DNA of 64,000 bases, taken from JAAFHB01 sp038236995. GTDB taxonomy: Bacteria > Bacteroidota > Bacteroidia > Bacteroidales > Prolixibacteraceae. The notes below the pieces were generated by a model. It had not been told where the DNA came from, did no database searches, and saw nothing but the letters and a program-made list of their open reading frames with translations. Both the position numbers and the translations under genes were made by a program. Positions 1 to 8,402 of the stretch are shown here, piece after piece. The stretch lies in NCBI GenBank assembly GCA_038236995.1, contig JBBRZE010000021.1, forward strand, positions 1 through 64,000, written 5' to 3'. How positions within the stretch are numbered: position 1 is the first letter of the stretch; the number at the start of each line of letters is the position of its first letter.

Positions 1-51
1 ATTCCGGAAAATATCAAGGAACAATTAATCGTCGAATTGTATTCGAAATAA
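1..51 (+). CDS. rpsD: 30S ribosomal protein S4, C-terminal end (partial)
   Basis: The first 51 bases translate without interruption to the tail IPENIKEQLIVELYSK followed by TAA, the typical carboxyl end of Bacteroidota ribosomal protein S4. The rest of the gene lies left of the window. S4 binds 16S rRNA early in small-subunit assembly. The 17-base gap to rpoA fits the conserved rpsK-rpsD-rpoA-rplQ order, so it is probably co-transcribed with rpoA. The fragment is short, so the call rests on the tail and on gene order. Confidence 0.85.
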   Translation: MPENIKEQLIVELYSK

Positions 52-68
52 AAATAATTTTTAGGTTT

Positions 69-1061
69 ATGGCAATTTTAGCTTTCCAGAAGCCGGATAA
101 GGTGATAATGATCGAGTCGGATGACAAAATCGGTAAATTCGAATTTCGTCCGCTTGAGCCTGGTTATGGTATTACTATAGGTAATGCACTTCGCAGGATT
201 TTGTTATCTTCTTTAGAAGGGTACGCAATCACAACGATCAAAATTGAAGGGGTAGAGCATGAGTTTTCTACAATCCCCGGTGTAATAGAGGATGTAACCG
301 AGATGATCCTTAACCTGAAACAGATCCGTTTCAAAAAGGTTGTGGATGACTTCGACAGCGAAAAAGTGTCTGTGACCATTTTTGGTCAGGATAAGTTCAA
401 AGCTGGAGATATCAATAATTTCATCACAGGATTCAGAGTTCTAAACCCGGAATTGGTGATCTGCAATATGGAACCGGATGTGAAACTTCAGATTGAGCTT
501 TCAATCGAAAAGGGACGCGGTTATGTTCCAGGTGCTGAGAATAAACCTTCGGAAGAAGAGTTTGGAGTAATCCCGATTGATTCTATTTTCACCCCAATCA
601 AAAATGTAAAGTATGATATCGAAAACTATCGTGTCGAACAGAAAACCGACTACGAAAAATTGGTGATCGAAATCACAACTGACGGATCTATCTATCCTAA
701 AGATGCCTTGAAGGAAGCAGCTAAAATTCTGATTTACCATTTTATGCTTTTCTCCGACGAGAAAATTACACTCGACTCAGATGAGAAATTTGCCAATGAA
801 GAATTCGATGAAGAGATTCTTCATATGAGGCAGCTTCTTAAAAACCGGTTGATCGATCTTGACCTGTCTGTCAGGGCATTAAATTGCCTTAAAGCAGCTG
901 ATGTCGATACACTTGGTGAATTGGTTACTTACAATCGCAACGACTTATTGAAATTCCGCAACTTCGGAAAGAAATCACTTACAGAACTTGACGATTTATT
1001 GGTTAACCTCGGTTTGAGTTTCGGGATGGACATCAGTAAGTATAAATTAGACAAGGAATAA
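69..1061 (+). CDS. rpoA: DNA-directed RNA polymerase subunit alpha
   Basis: The 330-residue product has the full alpha-subunit architecture. The N-terminal dimerisation and assembly domain (about residues 1-230) includes the GNALRRILLSSLEGYAIT stretch. An acidic linker follows, then a C-terminal helix-hairpin-helix domain (about 255-320) with LLKFRNFGKKSLTELDDLL, which contacts upstream promoter DNA and activators. Length is normal for Bacteroidota. It lies 17 bases after rpsD and 5 bases before rplQ, the standard end of the alpha ribosomal operon. No separate promoter is visible. Confidence 0.98.
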   Translation: MAILAFQKPDKVIMIESDDKIGKFEFRPLEPGYGITIGNALRRILLSSLEGYAITTIKIEGVEHEFSTIPGVIEDVTEMILNLKQIRFKKVVDDFDSEKVSVTIFGQDKFKAGDINNFITGFRVLNPELVICNMEPDVKLQIELSIEKGRGYVPGAENKPSEEEFGVIPIDSIFTPIKNVKYDIENYRVEQKTDYEKLVIEITTDGSIYPKDALKEAAKILIYHFMLFSDEKITLDSDEKFANEEFDEEILHMRQLLKNRLIDLDLSVRALNCLKAADVDTLGELVTYNRNDLLKFRNFGKKSLTELDDLLVNLGLSFGMDISKYKLDKE

Positions 1062-1066
1062 CAGAA

Positions 1067-1597
1067 ATGAGACATAAAAAAAGTTTCAACCATTTAGGGA
1101 GGACAACTTCACATCGGCATGCAATGCTTTCAAATATGGCTAATTCACTGCTTATCCACAAACGGATTAGCACTACAGTAGCCAAAGCCAAAGCATTACG
1201 TGTATATGTTGAGCCAATCATTACCCGCGCAAAAAGTGATACTACTCACAATCGCCGCGAAGTGTTCAGCTTGCTGCAAAGCAAAACAGTTGTTACAGAG
1301 CTTTTCCGCGATATCATACTAAAAATCGGTGATCGTCCGGGTGGTTATACCAGGATTTTGAAAGTTGGTAACAGACTTGGTGACAATGCAGAAATGTGTA
1401 TTATTGAGTTGGTTGACTATAACGAGAATATGTTGTCTGCGCCTAAGAAAGAGGCAGGCAAGAAACGCAGATCAAGGAAAAAAGGTGATGCTGTTGCTGA
1501 AGGAGCTCCGAAAAAGGGAGCTGCTGCGCCAAAAGCAGAAGCCAAAGTTGCTGAAGAGCCTGTTGTTTCTACCGAAACTGAAGATAAAGCTGAATAA
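1067..1597 (+). CDS. rplQ: 50S ribosomal protein L17 with extended C-terminal tail
   Basis: Residues 1 to about 116 form the L17 fold of the large ribosomal subunit, beginning MRHKKSFNHLGRTTSHRHAM. Beyond it, about 55 residues rich in Lys, Ala and Glu form a low-complexity tail that many bacterial L17 proteins lack but Bacteroidota orthologues commonly carry. The gene starts 5 bases after rpoA and is followed by a strong intrinsic terminator, so it closes the ribosomal operon. The tail's role is unknown to me; it is probably disordered and could contact rRNA through its basic residues. Confidence 0.97.
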   Translation: MRHKKSFNHLGRTTSHRHAMLSNMANSLLIHKRISTTVAKAKALRVYVEPIITRAKSDTTHNRREVFSLLQSKTVVTELFRDIILKIGDRPGGYTRILKVGNRLGDNAEMCIIELVDYNENMLSAPKKEAGKKRRSRKKGDAVAEGAPKKGAAAPKAEAKVAEEPVVSTETEDKAE

Positions 1598-1618
1598 TTT
1601 TACAGTTATTATATTAGA

Positions 1619-1646
1619 AAGGGCAACGAAAGTTGCCCTTTTTTTT
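1619..1646 (+). terminator. Intrinsic terminator of the rpoA-rplQ operon
   Basis: A perfect 7-bp stem (GGGCAAC / GTTGCCC) with a short GAAA-type loop is followed by eight T residues, 22 bases after the rplQ stop codon. Confidence 0.92.
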
Positions 1647-1740
1647 GTCTTTTTAATTCGTTGCAGCCAACATTTTCTCCTAAACTTTGTTTATGAATTG
1701 TTATTTGTAGTGTAGTTACGAATTCTTCTCGAAAAAATCA

Positions 1741-1748
1741 TATATTTG
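1741..1748 (+). promoter_or_regulatory. -7 promoter element of the citrate synthase gene
   Basis: TATATTTG matches the Bacteroidota -7 consensus TAnnTTTG. No good TTG lies at the -33 position. The box overlaps an in-frame TTG codon at 1746, so that TTG would sit inside the promoter. This favours the ATG at 1770 as the true start. Confidence 0.6.
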
Positions 1749-1769
1749 AACGAACTAATAGGCGATCAC

Positions 1770-3083
1770 ATGGACTATATTAAGAAAAAGCTAATTGAAA
1801 AAGGTGAAAAAGAAAGAGCTGTTGTAAAACGGTTAATAGGTGAATTTGGTGAAGTTGTGGTGGAAAATGTCAATATTGATCAAATCCTTACAGGAATGAA
1901 AGGAATGACAAGTTTGCTGACAGTTACTTCAAAACTTGATCCTGAAAGCGGAATCAGGTATCGCGGGCATTCAATCCCCGATTTACAGGAGAAACTACCT
2001 AAAATAAACCCGGATGGAGAACCATTACCAGAGGGTCTTTTTTACCTGATGTTGCTCGATGAGATGCCTACCAGAGAGGATGCCGATCATTTGAGCAAAG
2101 AATGGTATAATCGTAGCCATGTGCCCTATCATGTTATTAAGGTTCTCGAAGCAATGCCTACAACAAGTAAGCCGATGACGCAGTTCAGCACTGGTATCAT
2201 TTCGATGGCAACTGATTCGATCTTTCAAAAAGCACACAGGGCAGGGTTAAATAAAAATGATTATTGGGATACGACCTATGAAGACGTAATGAATCTGATA
2301 GCCCGTCTTCCGGTGATTGCAGCATATATTTATCGCCGTAGTTTCAAGGATGGCAGCTTTATTGAACCAGATCGTGATCTTGACTGGGCTGCTAACTTTG
2401 CACATATGATGGGATATGACAATGAGGAAATTTATCGTTTGTTCCGGATGTATATGTGTATTCACGCTGACCATGAAGGTGGAAACGTTTCTGCACATGC
2501 TACGCATCTTGTCGGTTCTGCATTGAGTAACCCTTATTATTCTTATGCTGCCGGTATGCTTGGACTTGCCGGACCATTACATGGGTACGCGAACCAGGAA
2601 GTGATGTACTGGATTTCTGAAATGTTGAAGGAAATAGGTGACAGTACCGATGAAAAAGTAGTACGCGAGAAGATTGATGCCTACGTCCGTAAGACAATCT
2701 CTGAAGGTAAAGTAATACCAGGATATGGCCATGCAGTATTGCGAGTGACCGATCCGCGATTTACAGCCCAACAGATATTCGCACAGAAATACGTGAAGGA
2801 TGACAACCTGATTAACACGGTTAACATGCTTTACGATATTGTACCTCCAATTTTAAAATCATTGGGTAAGGTTAAGAATCCATGGCCAAATGTTGATGCC
2901 TTTTCAGGAGCACTTTTACACCATTACGGAATAAGTGAATATTTCTTCTATACTGTAATGTTTGGGGTGAGCCGTGCATTGGGTGTTTTGGCTCAGTTAG
3001 TCTGGGATAGAATGTATAACCTTCCGCTCGAAAGACCCTCGTCCGAAACGCTGGAATGGTTCAAAGGGAAAGCAGGTATTTGA
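1770..3083 (+). CDS. gltA: Citrate synthase
   Basis: This enzyme condenses acetyl-CoA and oxaloacetate to citrate in the cytoplasm. The 437-residue product is of the type common in Bacteroidota that resembles the mitochondrial enzyme. Active-site regions are visible: HADHEGGNVSAHATHLVGSA near residue 233, GLAGPLHG near 266, and an Asp in VDAFSGALLHHYGI near 375. The frame is open upstream to a TTG at 1746, but the -7 box there places transcription start after it, so ATG 1770 is preferred. It is a single-gene unit between terminators. Aconitase and isocitrate dehydrogenase are not adjacent. Confidence 0.93.
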   Translation: MDYIKKKLIEKGEKERAVVKRLIGEFGEVVVENVNIDQILTGMKGMTSLLTVTSKLDPESGIRYRGHSIPDLQEKLPKINPDGEPLPEGLFYLMLLDEMPTREDADHLSKEWYNRSHVPYHVIKVLEAMPTTSKPMTQFSTGIISMATDSIFQKAHRAGLNKNDYWDTTYEDVMNLIARLPVIAAYIYRRSFKDGSFIEPDRDLDWAANFAHMMGYDNEEIYRLFRMYMCIHADHEGGNVSAHATHLVGSALSNPYYSYAAGMLGLAGPLHGYANQEVMYWISEMLKEIGDSTDEKVVREKIDAYVRKTISEGKVIPGYGHAVLRVTDPRFTAQQIFAQKYVKDDNLINTVNMLYDIVPPILKSLGKVKNPWPNVDAFSGALLHHYGISEYFFYTVMFGVSRALGVLAQLVWDRMYNLPLERPSSETLEWFKGKAGI

Positions 3084-3105
3084 TAAAGTAACAGATTTAT
3101 ATTTC

Positions 3106-3135
3106 AATAGGGGACCCCAAAAGTCCCCTATTTTT
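3106..3135 (+). terminator. Intrinsic terminator of the citrate synthase gene
   Basis: The stem AATAGGGGAC / GTCCCCTATT closes a 7-base loop and runs into a T tract, 22 bases after the stop codon. Confidence 0.92.
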
Positions 3136-3351
3136 ATGTTTAAATTTGCTGTTGCAAGATGATTGCTAATTCCTTCATCGAGGCATAAAAGATATAATTC
3201 AAAGTGTAAACGATGAAGTATGCCAATATAATTAATTATAGCTTGATTGTTGATAGGGTTCAGAATTTGCGTACTTTTATTCTTTAATTTAAAAGTTAAT
3301 CAAATTTGTTCAAAAATACCACAATCAGGTTTAACCTTATATATTTACACA

Positions 3352-3927
3352 ATGAAAAGTATCAAAGGATCCAAAACTGAGCAGAATTTGCTCAAAGCAT
3401 TCGCTGGAGAATCGCAGGCACGTATGCGGTACGATTATTTCGCAAAGCAGGCCAAAAAAGAGAGTCTGGAGCAAATCTCTGCCATTTTTGAAGAGACTTC
3501 AATGAATGAACGCGAACACGCCAAACGGTTTTTCAGTTTTCTGGAAGGTGGTCCGGTTGAAATTACAGCAACCTATCCTGCAGGGAGAATTGGAACAACA
3601 CTTGAAAATCTTCAATCTGCTGCTGAAGGTGAAAATGAAGAATGGACTTCATTATATCCTGAATTTGCAAGAATTGCTGATGAAGAGGGCTATAAAGAGG
3701 TGGCTGCCTGCTTTAAGATGATCACTAAAGTTGAAAAAGCACATGAAGATCGTTACCGCACCTTGTACGACAACCTTGAGTCGGGAAAAGTATTTAAACG
3801 TGGCGATAAAGTGATCTGGAAATGCCGCAACTGCGGATACCTGCACGAAGCCGCCAGTGCACCTTTGACTTGCCCTGCCTGTTTACATCCTCAATCATAT
3901 TTCGAAATTAAAGAATCGAACTATTAA
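3352..3927 (+). CDS. Rubrerythrin
   Basis: Rubrerythrins reduce hydrogen peroxide in anaerobes with electrons from rubredoxin or NADH-linked partners. The N-terminal ferritin-like diiron domain (about residues 1-145) carries the expected ExxH motifs (GESQARMRYDYF, NEREHAKRFF, VEKAHEDRY). The C-terminal rubredoxin-type iron site has CRNC and CPAC pairs near residues 162 and 178. The frame is open further upstream, but the ATG at 3352 gives the normal N-terminus MKSIKGSKTEQNLLKAFAGE and the usual 191-residue length. It stands alone, in line with an anaerobic or microaerophilic host. Confidence 0.95.
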   Translation: MKSIKGSKTEQNLLKAFAGESQARMRYDYFAKQAKKESLEQISAIFEETSMNEREHAKRFFSFLEGGPVEITATYPAGRIGTTLENLQSAAEGENEEWTSLYPEFARIADEEGYKEVAACFKMITKVEKAHEDRYRTLYDNLESGKVFKRGDKVIWKCRNCGYLHEAASAPLTCPACLHPQSYFEIKESNY

Positions 3928-4043
3928 TCTTTCCTTTTGGGAGATTGTGATCTGCCCTGTGTTATCAGTTGGTTGCTTTTTTAAGTACAAACGAATTGGT
4001 TACACAGGGTATTTTTTATTATTTAATTCTTCAAATAGACGGT

Positions 4044-5063
4044 ATGGAGAATCTGGTTAAATATATCCAAGGGTTACCCAAAGCTGAACTTCATCTTCAC
4101 ATCGAAGGGAGTTTCGAGCCTGAACTGATGTTCAGAATCGCTGAGCGGAATAATATTCACCTGAAATATGAGTCTGTCGAAAGTTTGCGCGCGGCTTATC
4201 AATTTACCCAGCTTCAGGATTTTCTGGATTTGTATTATGCCGGTACAAGCGTACTAATTGGAGAACAGGATTTTTATGACCTGACCTGGGCTTATCTGGT
4301 TCAGGCAAAAGCAAACAATATTGTCCACGCAGAGATCATGTTTGATCCGCAAGCCCACACTTCAAGGGGAGTCTCTTTTGAAACTGTCATTACAGGTATT
4401 ACCAGGGCAATCAATGATGGTCAGGAAAAACTGTGCATTTCCTCTCTGCTGATCATGTCGTTTTTACGTCATTTAAGTGAGGAGGACGCATTTAAAACAT
4501 TGGAAGAGTCATTGCCTTATCGTGAAATGATCACCGCTGTAGGACTCGATTCTTCGGAACGGAGCAATCCGCCGGAAAAGTTTATGCGGGTATTTGCAAA
4601 GGCACGTGAATATGGTTTCCTGGCTGTTGCACATGCCGGGGAGGAGGGACCGCCTGAAAATATATGGGGCGCACTTGATTTGCTGCAAGTATCACGCATC
4701 GATCATGGCAATAGTTCATTGTTGGATGTTGATTTGGTTAAAGTGCTGGTGGAGTCCCAAACTCCGTTGACAGTTTGTCCACTTTCAAATAATCGGTTGA
4801 AAGTTGTGCACGATCTTTCTAAACATCCTCTCAAAATGATGCTCGACAAAGGATTAAGGGTCACAGTGAATTCGGATGATCCCGCTTATTTTGGCGGATA
4901 CCTGAACGACAACTTTATCGCGGTTGCTGAAGCACTCTCTTTAACAAAGGAGGAAATTCTTCAGTTAGCAAAGAATTCATTTCTTGCTTCATTTTTACCC
5001 GAAAGTACCCGCAAAGCTTACATCGATCTTCTCAATGATTTTCAAAATAAAGAAGGACAGTAG
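4044..5063 (+). CDS. Adenosine deaminase-family protein, probably an adenine deaminase
   Basis: A zinc-dependent TIM-barrel amidohydrolase of 339 residues. Family motifs are intact: HLHIEGS near residue 17 (metal ligands), AHAGEEGPP near 196 (catalytic Glu) and NSDDPAYFGGY near 277. The sub-pattern IEGSFEPELMF with GEEGPP and DPAYFGGY resembles the adenine deaminase branch of the family more than classical adenosine deaminases. It therefore may convert adenine to hypoxanthine in purine salvage; that substrate call is an inference. Translation could begin upstream at 3969, but the conserved start is MENLVKYIQGLPKAELH at 4044. Confidence 0.85.
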   Translation: MENLVKYIQGLPKAELHLHIEGSFEPELMFRIAERNNIHLKYESVESLRAAYQFTQLQDFLDLYYAGTSVLIGEQDFYDLTWAYLVQAKANNIVHAEIMFDPQAHTSRGVSFETVITGITRAINDGQEKLCISSLLIMSFLRHLSEEDAFKTLEESLPYREMITAVGLDSSERSNPPEKFMRVFAKAREYGFLAVAHAGEEGPPENIWGALDLLQVSRIDHGNSSLLDVDLVKVLVESQTPLTVCPLSNNRLKVVHDLSKHPLKMMLDKGLRVTVNSDDPAYFGGYLNDNFIAVAEALSLTKEEILQLAKNSFLASFLPESTRKAYIDLLNDFQNKEGQ

Positions 5064-5176
5064 GGGCATCTTAAAAAAAATGATTTCATAAAAATCTGTT
5101 TGATAATTAAATGTTTAATTGATCCTATCGGTTTTGAAGATTGATTTAATGTTTACTACAGGAAAATCATGTACGC

Positions 5177-5254
5177 ATTTTGTGCCGTCCGGCACATGAG
5201 GTCGGTAGAATTTTATCGAAGCTCAGGTTCGCCTGTCCCATACATGACGGAACC
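5177..5254. repeat. Palindromic intergenic element (GTCCGGCAC type)
   Basis: A perfect palindrome TGTGCCG-TC-CGGCACA (5181-5196) is followed by GGTCGGTAGAA and a degenerate GTCCC...GACGGAACC segment. The order of these blocks matches a dispersed noncoding element I remember from many Bacteroidota genomes. Only one copy is in this window, so dispersal is from memory. Confidence 0.5.
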
Positions 5255-5414
5255 ATACCTTTTTAATTTTTTTAAATATAAGAATCGAACCATTTTGTAT
5301 TTCCCGTTACTTAATAATTATACATCCTGATCATCAACAAATATCCAACTATTTATCAAATTTGTGATTGATCCGTTCGAAAGTTCATAAAACACTGTAA
5401 ATCAATTAAAAGCA

Positions 5415-5444
5415 TTGTTTATTGAAGTGAATTATTTATATTTG
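5415..5444 (+). promoter_or_regulatory. Promoter of the FadL-type transporter gene
   Basis: TTG at 5415-5417 and TATATTTG at 5437-5444 are separated by 19 bp, matching the Bacteroidota -33/-7 arrangement. The ATG lies 25 bases downstream of the -7 box. Confidence 0.75.
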
Positions 5445-5468
5445 CATCCGCTAAATAAAAATTCATAA

Positions 5469-7079
5469 ATGAAGAAACTTATTGTTTTTACAGGTATCGT
5501 ATTATGTTTTAATCTTGCTTTCGCAGGAGGAATACTAACGAACGGTAACCAGAGTGCTCAATACATCAGGATGCTGTCGCGTAATGCATCAACCTCAATA
5601 GATGCTGTCTATTATAATCCGGCAGGTCTGATGAAAATGGATAATGGATTCTACATATCCTTACAAAGCCAGAGTTTATTTCAAACCAAGACGGTTGAAA
5701 GTGGTTTTCCATTGCTTCATACGGGAACATTTGAAGGAACGCTGACTGCCCCTGTTTTTCCGACAGCATTTGCGGTCTATAAAAAGGATAAGTTTGCATT
5801 CTCACTTGGTTTCGGTCCAAACAGCGGTGGTGGAAGTGTTGAATTCGATAAAGGGATTCCCTATTTTGAGAAAGATATCTCATCACTCGTTCCAAAGCTC
5901 GCCGGATTAAAGAAGTTGGGTAAGAATGTCAGTGATTATAAAGTTGATATTTATTTCAAAGGAGAATCGGTATACTGGGGAATACAGGGCGGTGTCTCTT
6001 ACAAAGTCAATGATGTATTCTCTGTTTACGGAGGATTGCGTTATGTCCCGGCAACTACCAAATACAATGGTTATCTGAAGAATATTGAATTGAATGTTAA
6101 TGGCACCTTCAAAAATGCTTCGTCATTCCTGGGTAGTGAAGTCGCACCACTGATGACAGGAGCTGCCAATAATGCAACAGGAGCCGCAGCAGGTGTTCAG
6201 CCTTTGATCACTGCAGGAGCCGGATCGTTTAATCTTGCACAGGTTCAGGGAGCCGGTTACATCAATGCCGCTACCCGTACATCACTCGAACAAGGATTGC
6301 TGGGATTGGGTGTTTCGCAGGCACAAATTAACCAGATGAGTATCGCACAGGTTCAGGCAACGTTTACCGCCGGAGCTGCTTCGCTGAATGGACAGGCTGC
6401 AACAATGGTTGGAACAGCAGCAGCGCTTCAGGATAAATTAGTCGATGTGGAACAGACCGGTACAGGATATACACCTATCTTAGGTTTGAATATTTCGCCC
6501 GCTCCGGGATTGAATATTGGTGTAAAATACGAGTTCAAGACGAAGCTGGATCTTACCAATGCTACTGTAATTGACGGAACAGGTAAATTTCCCGATAAAA
6601 AAGTGACCGGAAGTGATCTTCCTGCCCTCTTTTCAATCGGAGCCGATTATAAATTGACACCTAAACTGGATCTTTCGATGTCATATAACTCCTACCACGA
6701 TAAAGCGGTAAACTGGGGAAACAACATCTACGGTGAACATCGTACAATGGCAACAAACGGTTGGGAAGTTGCAATAGGCGGACAGTACCAGTTATTGAAG
6801 AAGTTTGCTTTGAGTGCCGGATATTTACATACTGAAATGGGAATTTCAAAACAATATCAAAGCGATTTCAGCTACATTAATTCCGGAGATTCATTTGGCG
6901 GTGGTTTCGAATGGAAACCTTTGCCACGATTTACTGTCGATGCAGGTATGATTTGCACGTTTTACAAGGACGAGAATAAGGACTTTATTGATCCCTCTTT
7001 TGGCGCATACTCCGAAACATACAAAAAAGGCAACATCGGATTTGCACTAAGTCTGGGTTACCGTTTCGGTGGAATCTAA
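5469..7079 (+). CDS. OmpP1/FadL-family outer-membrane transporter
   Basis: A 536-residue beta-barrel of the FadL/TodX family, which carries hydrophobic compounds such as long-chain fatty acids across the outer membrane. A signal peptide (about 1-19, ending AFAG) precedes the N-terminal hatch region with the family motif YYNPAGL near residue 50. Alternating strands end with an aromatic-terminated strand (FALSLGYRFGGI). An unusual insert of about 90 residues rich in Ala, Gly and Gln (about 215-320) probably forms a long extracellular loop or helical cap. It has its own promoter and terminator. Confidence 0.9.
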   Translation: MKKLIVFTGIVLCFNLAFAGGILTNGNQSAQYIRMLSRNASTSIDAVYYNPAGLMKMDNGFYISLQSQSLFQTKTVESGFPLLHTGTFEGTLTAPVFPTAFAVYKKDKFAFSLGFGPNSGGGSVEFDKGIPYFEKDISSLVPKLAGLKKLGKNVSDYKVDIYFKGESVYWGIQGGVSYKVNDVFSVYGGLRYVPATTKYNGYLKNIELNVNGTFKNASSFLGSEVAPLMTGAANNATGAAAGVQPLITAGAGSFNLAQVQGAGYINAATRTSLEQGLLGLGVSQAQINQMSIAQVQATFTAGAASLNGQAATMVGTAAALQDKLVDVEQTGTGYTPILGLNISPAPGLNIGVKYEFKTKLDLTNATVIDGTGKFPDKKVTGSDLPALFSIGADYKLTPKLDLSMSYNSYHDKAVNWGNNIYGEHRTMATNGWEVAIGGQYQLLKKFALSAGYLHTEMGISKQYQSDFSYINSGDSFGGGFEWKPLPRFTVDAGMICTFYKDENKDFIDPSFGAYSETYKKGNIGFALSLGYRFGGI

Positions 7080-7171
7080 TCGATCGTGAAATCCTGACTT
7101 CTTCAGTTCCTGAACAAGTTAAGTTTTCACGTTAATATTACATGGTATTATGAATTGGTGATTGCAAAGAT

Positions 7172-7213
7172 AAAGGAGGCATTTCTGTTATGGAAAGAGC
7201 CTCCTTTTTTTAT
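7172..7213 (+). terminator. Terminator after the FadL-type gene
   Basis: The stem AAAGGAGGC / GCCTCCTTT closes a loop ATTTCTGTTATGGAAAGA and ends in a T tract. Nearly the same loop recurs in the terminator at 9433-9468. Confidence 0.88.
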
Positions 7214-7297
7214 GTTTTACCGTTAATATGATGATCTCTCTGAATCTGGTCCTATTTTGTATCTTTATCAGCAAATTTTATAAAGTGATTTAAAATT

Positions 7298-7858
7298 ATG
7301 ACATCAGAAAAGGCAGATAACTTGTCGCAATGGGTTGAAAGCTATACGGCCGAACTTTATTCATGGGCATTTTATAAACTTTCTGATTCCGAGCAGGCTA
7401 AGGATTTGGTTCAGGAGACTTTTTTGGCTGTAGCTGAAAACATCGATGGATTTAAAGGTGAAAGTACTCCAAAGACATGGTTGTTTTCAATCTTAAACCA
7501 CAAGATCATCGACTTCTATCGGAAGAAGGTCTCTCAACCTGTCTCCATTGAAAGCCATTCTCTTTTAAATTATTTTGAGTCTGATGGCGACTGGCAGGAG
7601 AATAAAAAGCCTCGAAACTGGCAGAATGAGGAGGATCATTTGCTCGATGATGATGAATTTCAATCTGTTCTTAAAAGATGTCTTGATGCATTGCCAGAGA
7701 AATGGAATACCTGTGTTAAACTGAAATATCTTACAGAAAAGAGTGGCGACGATATTTGTCAGGAACTGGGGATTACACCGTCTAATTTCTGGCAGGTAAT
7801 ACATCGGGCCAAGGTGCAATTAAGGGACTGTGTCGAGAAAAACTGGTTCAACAATTAA
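7298..7858 (+). CDS. ECF-type sigma-70 family RNA polymerase sigma factor
   Basis: A 186-residue sigma factor with only regions 2 and 4. Region 2 includes DLVQETFLAVAENIDGFKG and the promoter-melting segment TWLFSILNHKIIDFYRKK (about 45-80). Region 4 (about 130-180) is a helix-turn-helix with ELGITPSNFWQVIHRAKVQL. A longer than usual acidic linker (SDGDWQENKKPRNWQNEEDH) joins them. It is followed at once by a zinc-finger anti-sigma protein, so its activity is probably held by that partner until a redox or membrane signal. Its regulon is unknown; the downstream genes are candidates. Confidence 0.92.
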   Translation: MTSEKADNLSQWVESYTAELYSWAFYKLSDSEQAKDLVQETFLAVAENIDGFKGESTPKTWLFSILNHKIIDFYRKKVSQPVSIESHSLLNYFESDGDWQENKKPRNWQNEEDHLLDDDEFQSVLKRCLDALPEKWNTCVKLKYLTEKSGDDICQELGITPSNFWQVIHRAKVQLRDCVEKNWFNN

Positions 7859-7871
7859 TTCAGTTAAAAAG

Positions 7872-8141
7872 ATGATGAAGAAATTGATGCATATACTCTT
7901 TCTTTCGTGTATAAAAGCGACGGAATTGATTGAAAAGAGATTTCATTTTGGGCTTTCCGGCAAGGAAAAACTGCAATTGAAAGTCCATAAAATGATGTGC
8001 GATGCCTGTACCAACTATGAAAAACAGAGTATATTGATCGAAAAAGGGATTGAACTTCAGCATAAAAGAATGTCCGACAATACTGATTTGTCGCAATTAA
8101 AACTGCAGATAGCGAAACGCATCGAAGCAAGTAAAAAATGA
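7872..8141 (+). CDS. Putative zinc-finger anti-sigma factor
   Basis: The 89-residue product carries H-x3-C-x2-C (HKMMCDAC, His39/Cys43/Cys46), the signature of zinc-binding anti-sigma domains. It lies directly after an ECF sigma gene, which supports that role. It has no clear membrane helix, so it is probably cytoplasmic. ATG 7872 is chosen because the open frame further upstream overlaps the sigma gene; 7875 is also possible. Its stop overlaps the next start (ATGA), implying translational coupling. The zinc thiols suggest redox sensing, which is an inference. Confidence 0.75.
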   Translation: MMKKLMHILFLSCIKATELIEKRFHFGLSGKEKLQLKVHKMMCDACTNYEKQSILIEKGIELQHKRMSDNTDLSQLKLQIAKRIEASKK

Positions 8142-8326
8142 ACGAATCTGTTTCCAGGGCCATAAAAGTTGCTTTTGTAGTAGGTATCATTCTTAATTTG
8201 ATCAACAATCCCGGAATCATGCTGCTCCGGTTTAAAGATGTCAATATTTACAAGGTATTATTGACCTTTATTGTTCCGTTCTGTGTTTCGCTTTATTCAT
8301 CGGTTCAGGCGAATAAAAAAAAATAA
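8138..8326 (+). CDS. NrtS-like small membrane protein
   Basis: A 62-residue protein with two hydrophobic segments (about 9-28 and 38-56), a conserved-looking INNPG turn and SLYSSVQANKKK at the end. The pattern matches the small family annotated as nitrate/nitrite transporter NrtS, though transport by such a short protein would need oligomers and the family's function is poorly established. It overlaps the anti-sigma gene by 4 bases and is therefore part of the sigma operon. Confidence 0.7.
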   Translation: MNESVSRAIKVAFVVGIILNLINNPGIMLLRFKDVNIYKVLLTFIVPFCVSLYSSVQANKKK

Positions 8327-8402
8327 AAATTGTTTGTCAGGTTTCTGTTTTTGTACGACTGTTAGGTTGTATTTAAAATTATAAAACAAAAAAACAGAAA
8401 TC

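Larger units (their letters stand above)
5064..5468. other. Intergenic region with palindromic element and FadL-gene promoter
   Basis: This 405-bp gap holds no credible gene. It contains a palindrome-rich element (about 5177-5254) and, near its right end, the promoter of the outer-membrane transporter. The rest is AT-rich without visible structure. Confidence 0.6.

Noticed and set aside
1746..1769. Upstream TTG start for citrate synthase
   Set aside because: The codon lies inside the TATATTTG promoter box, so it would not be in the transcript.
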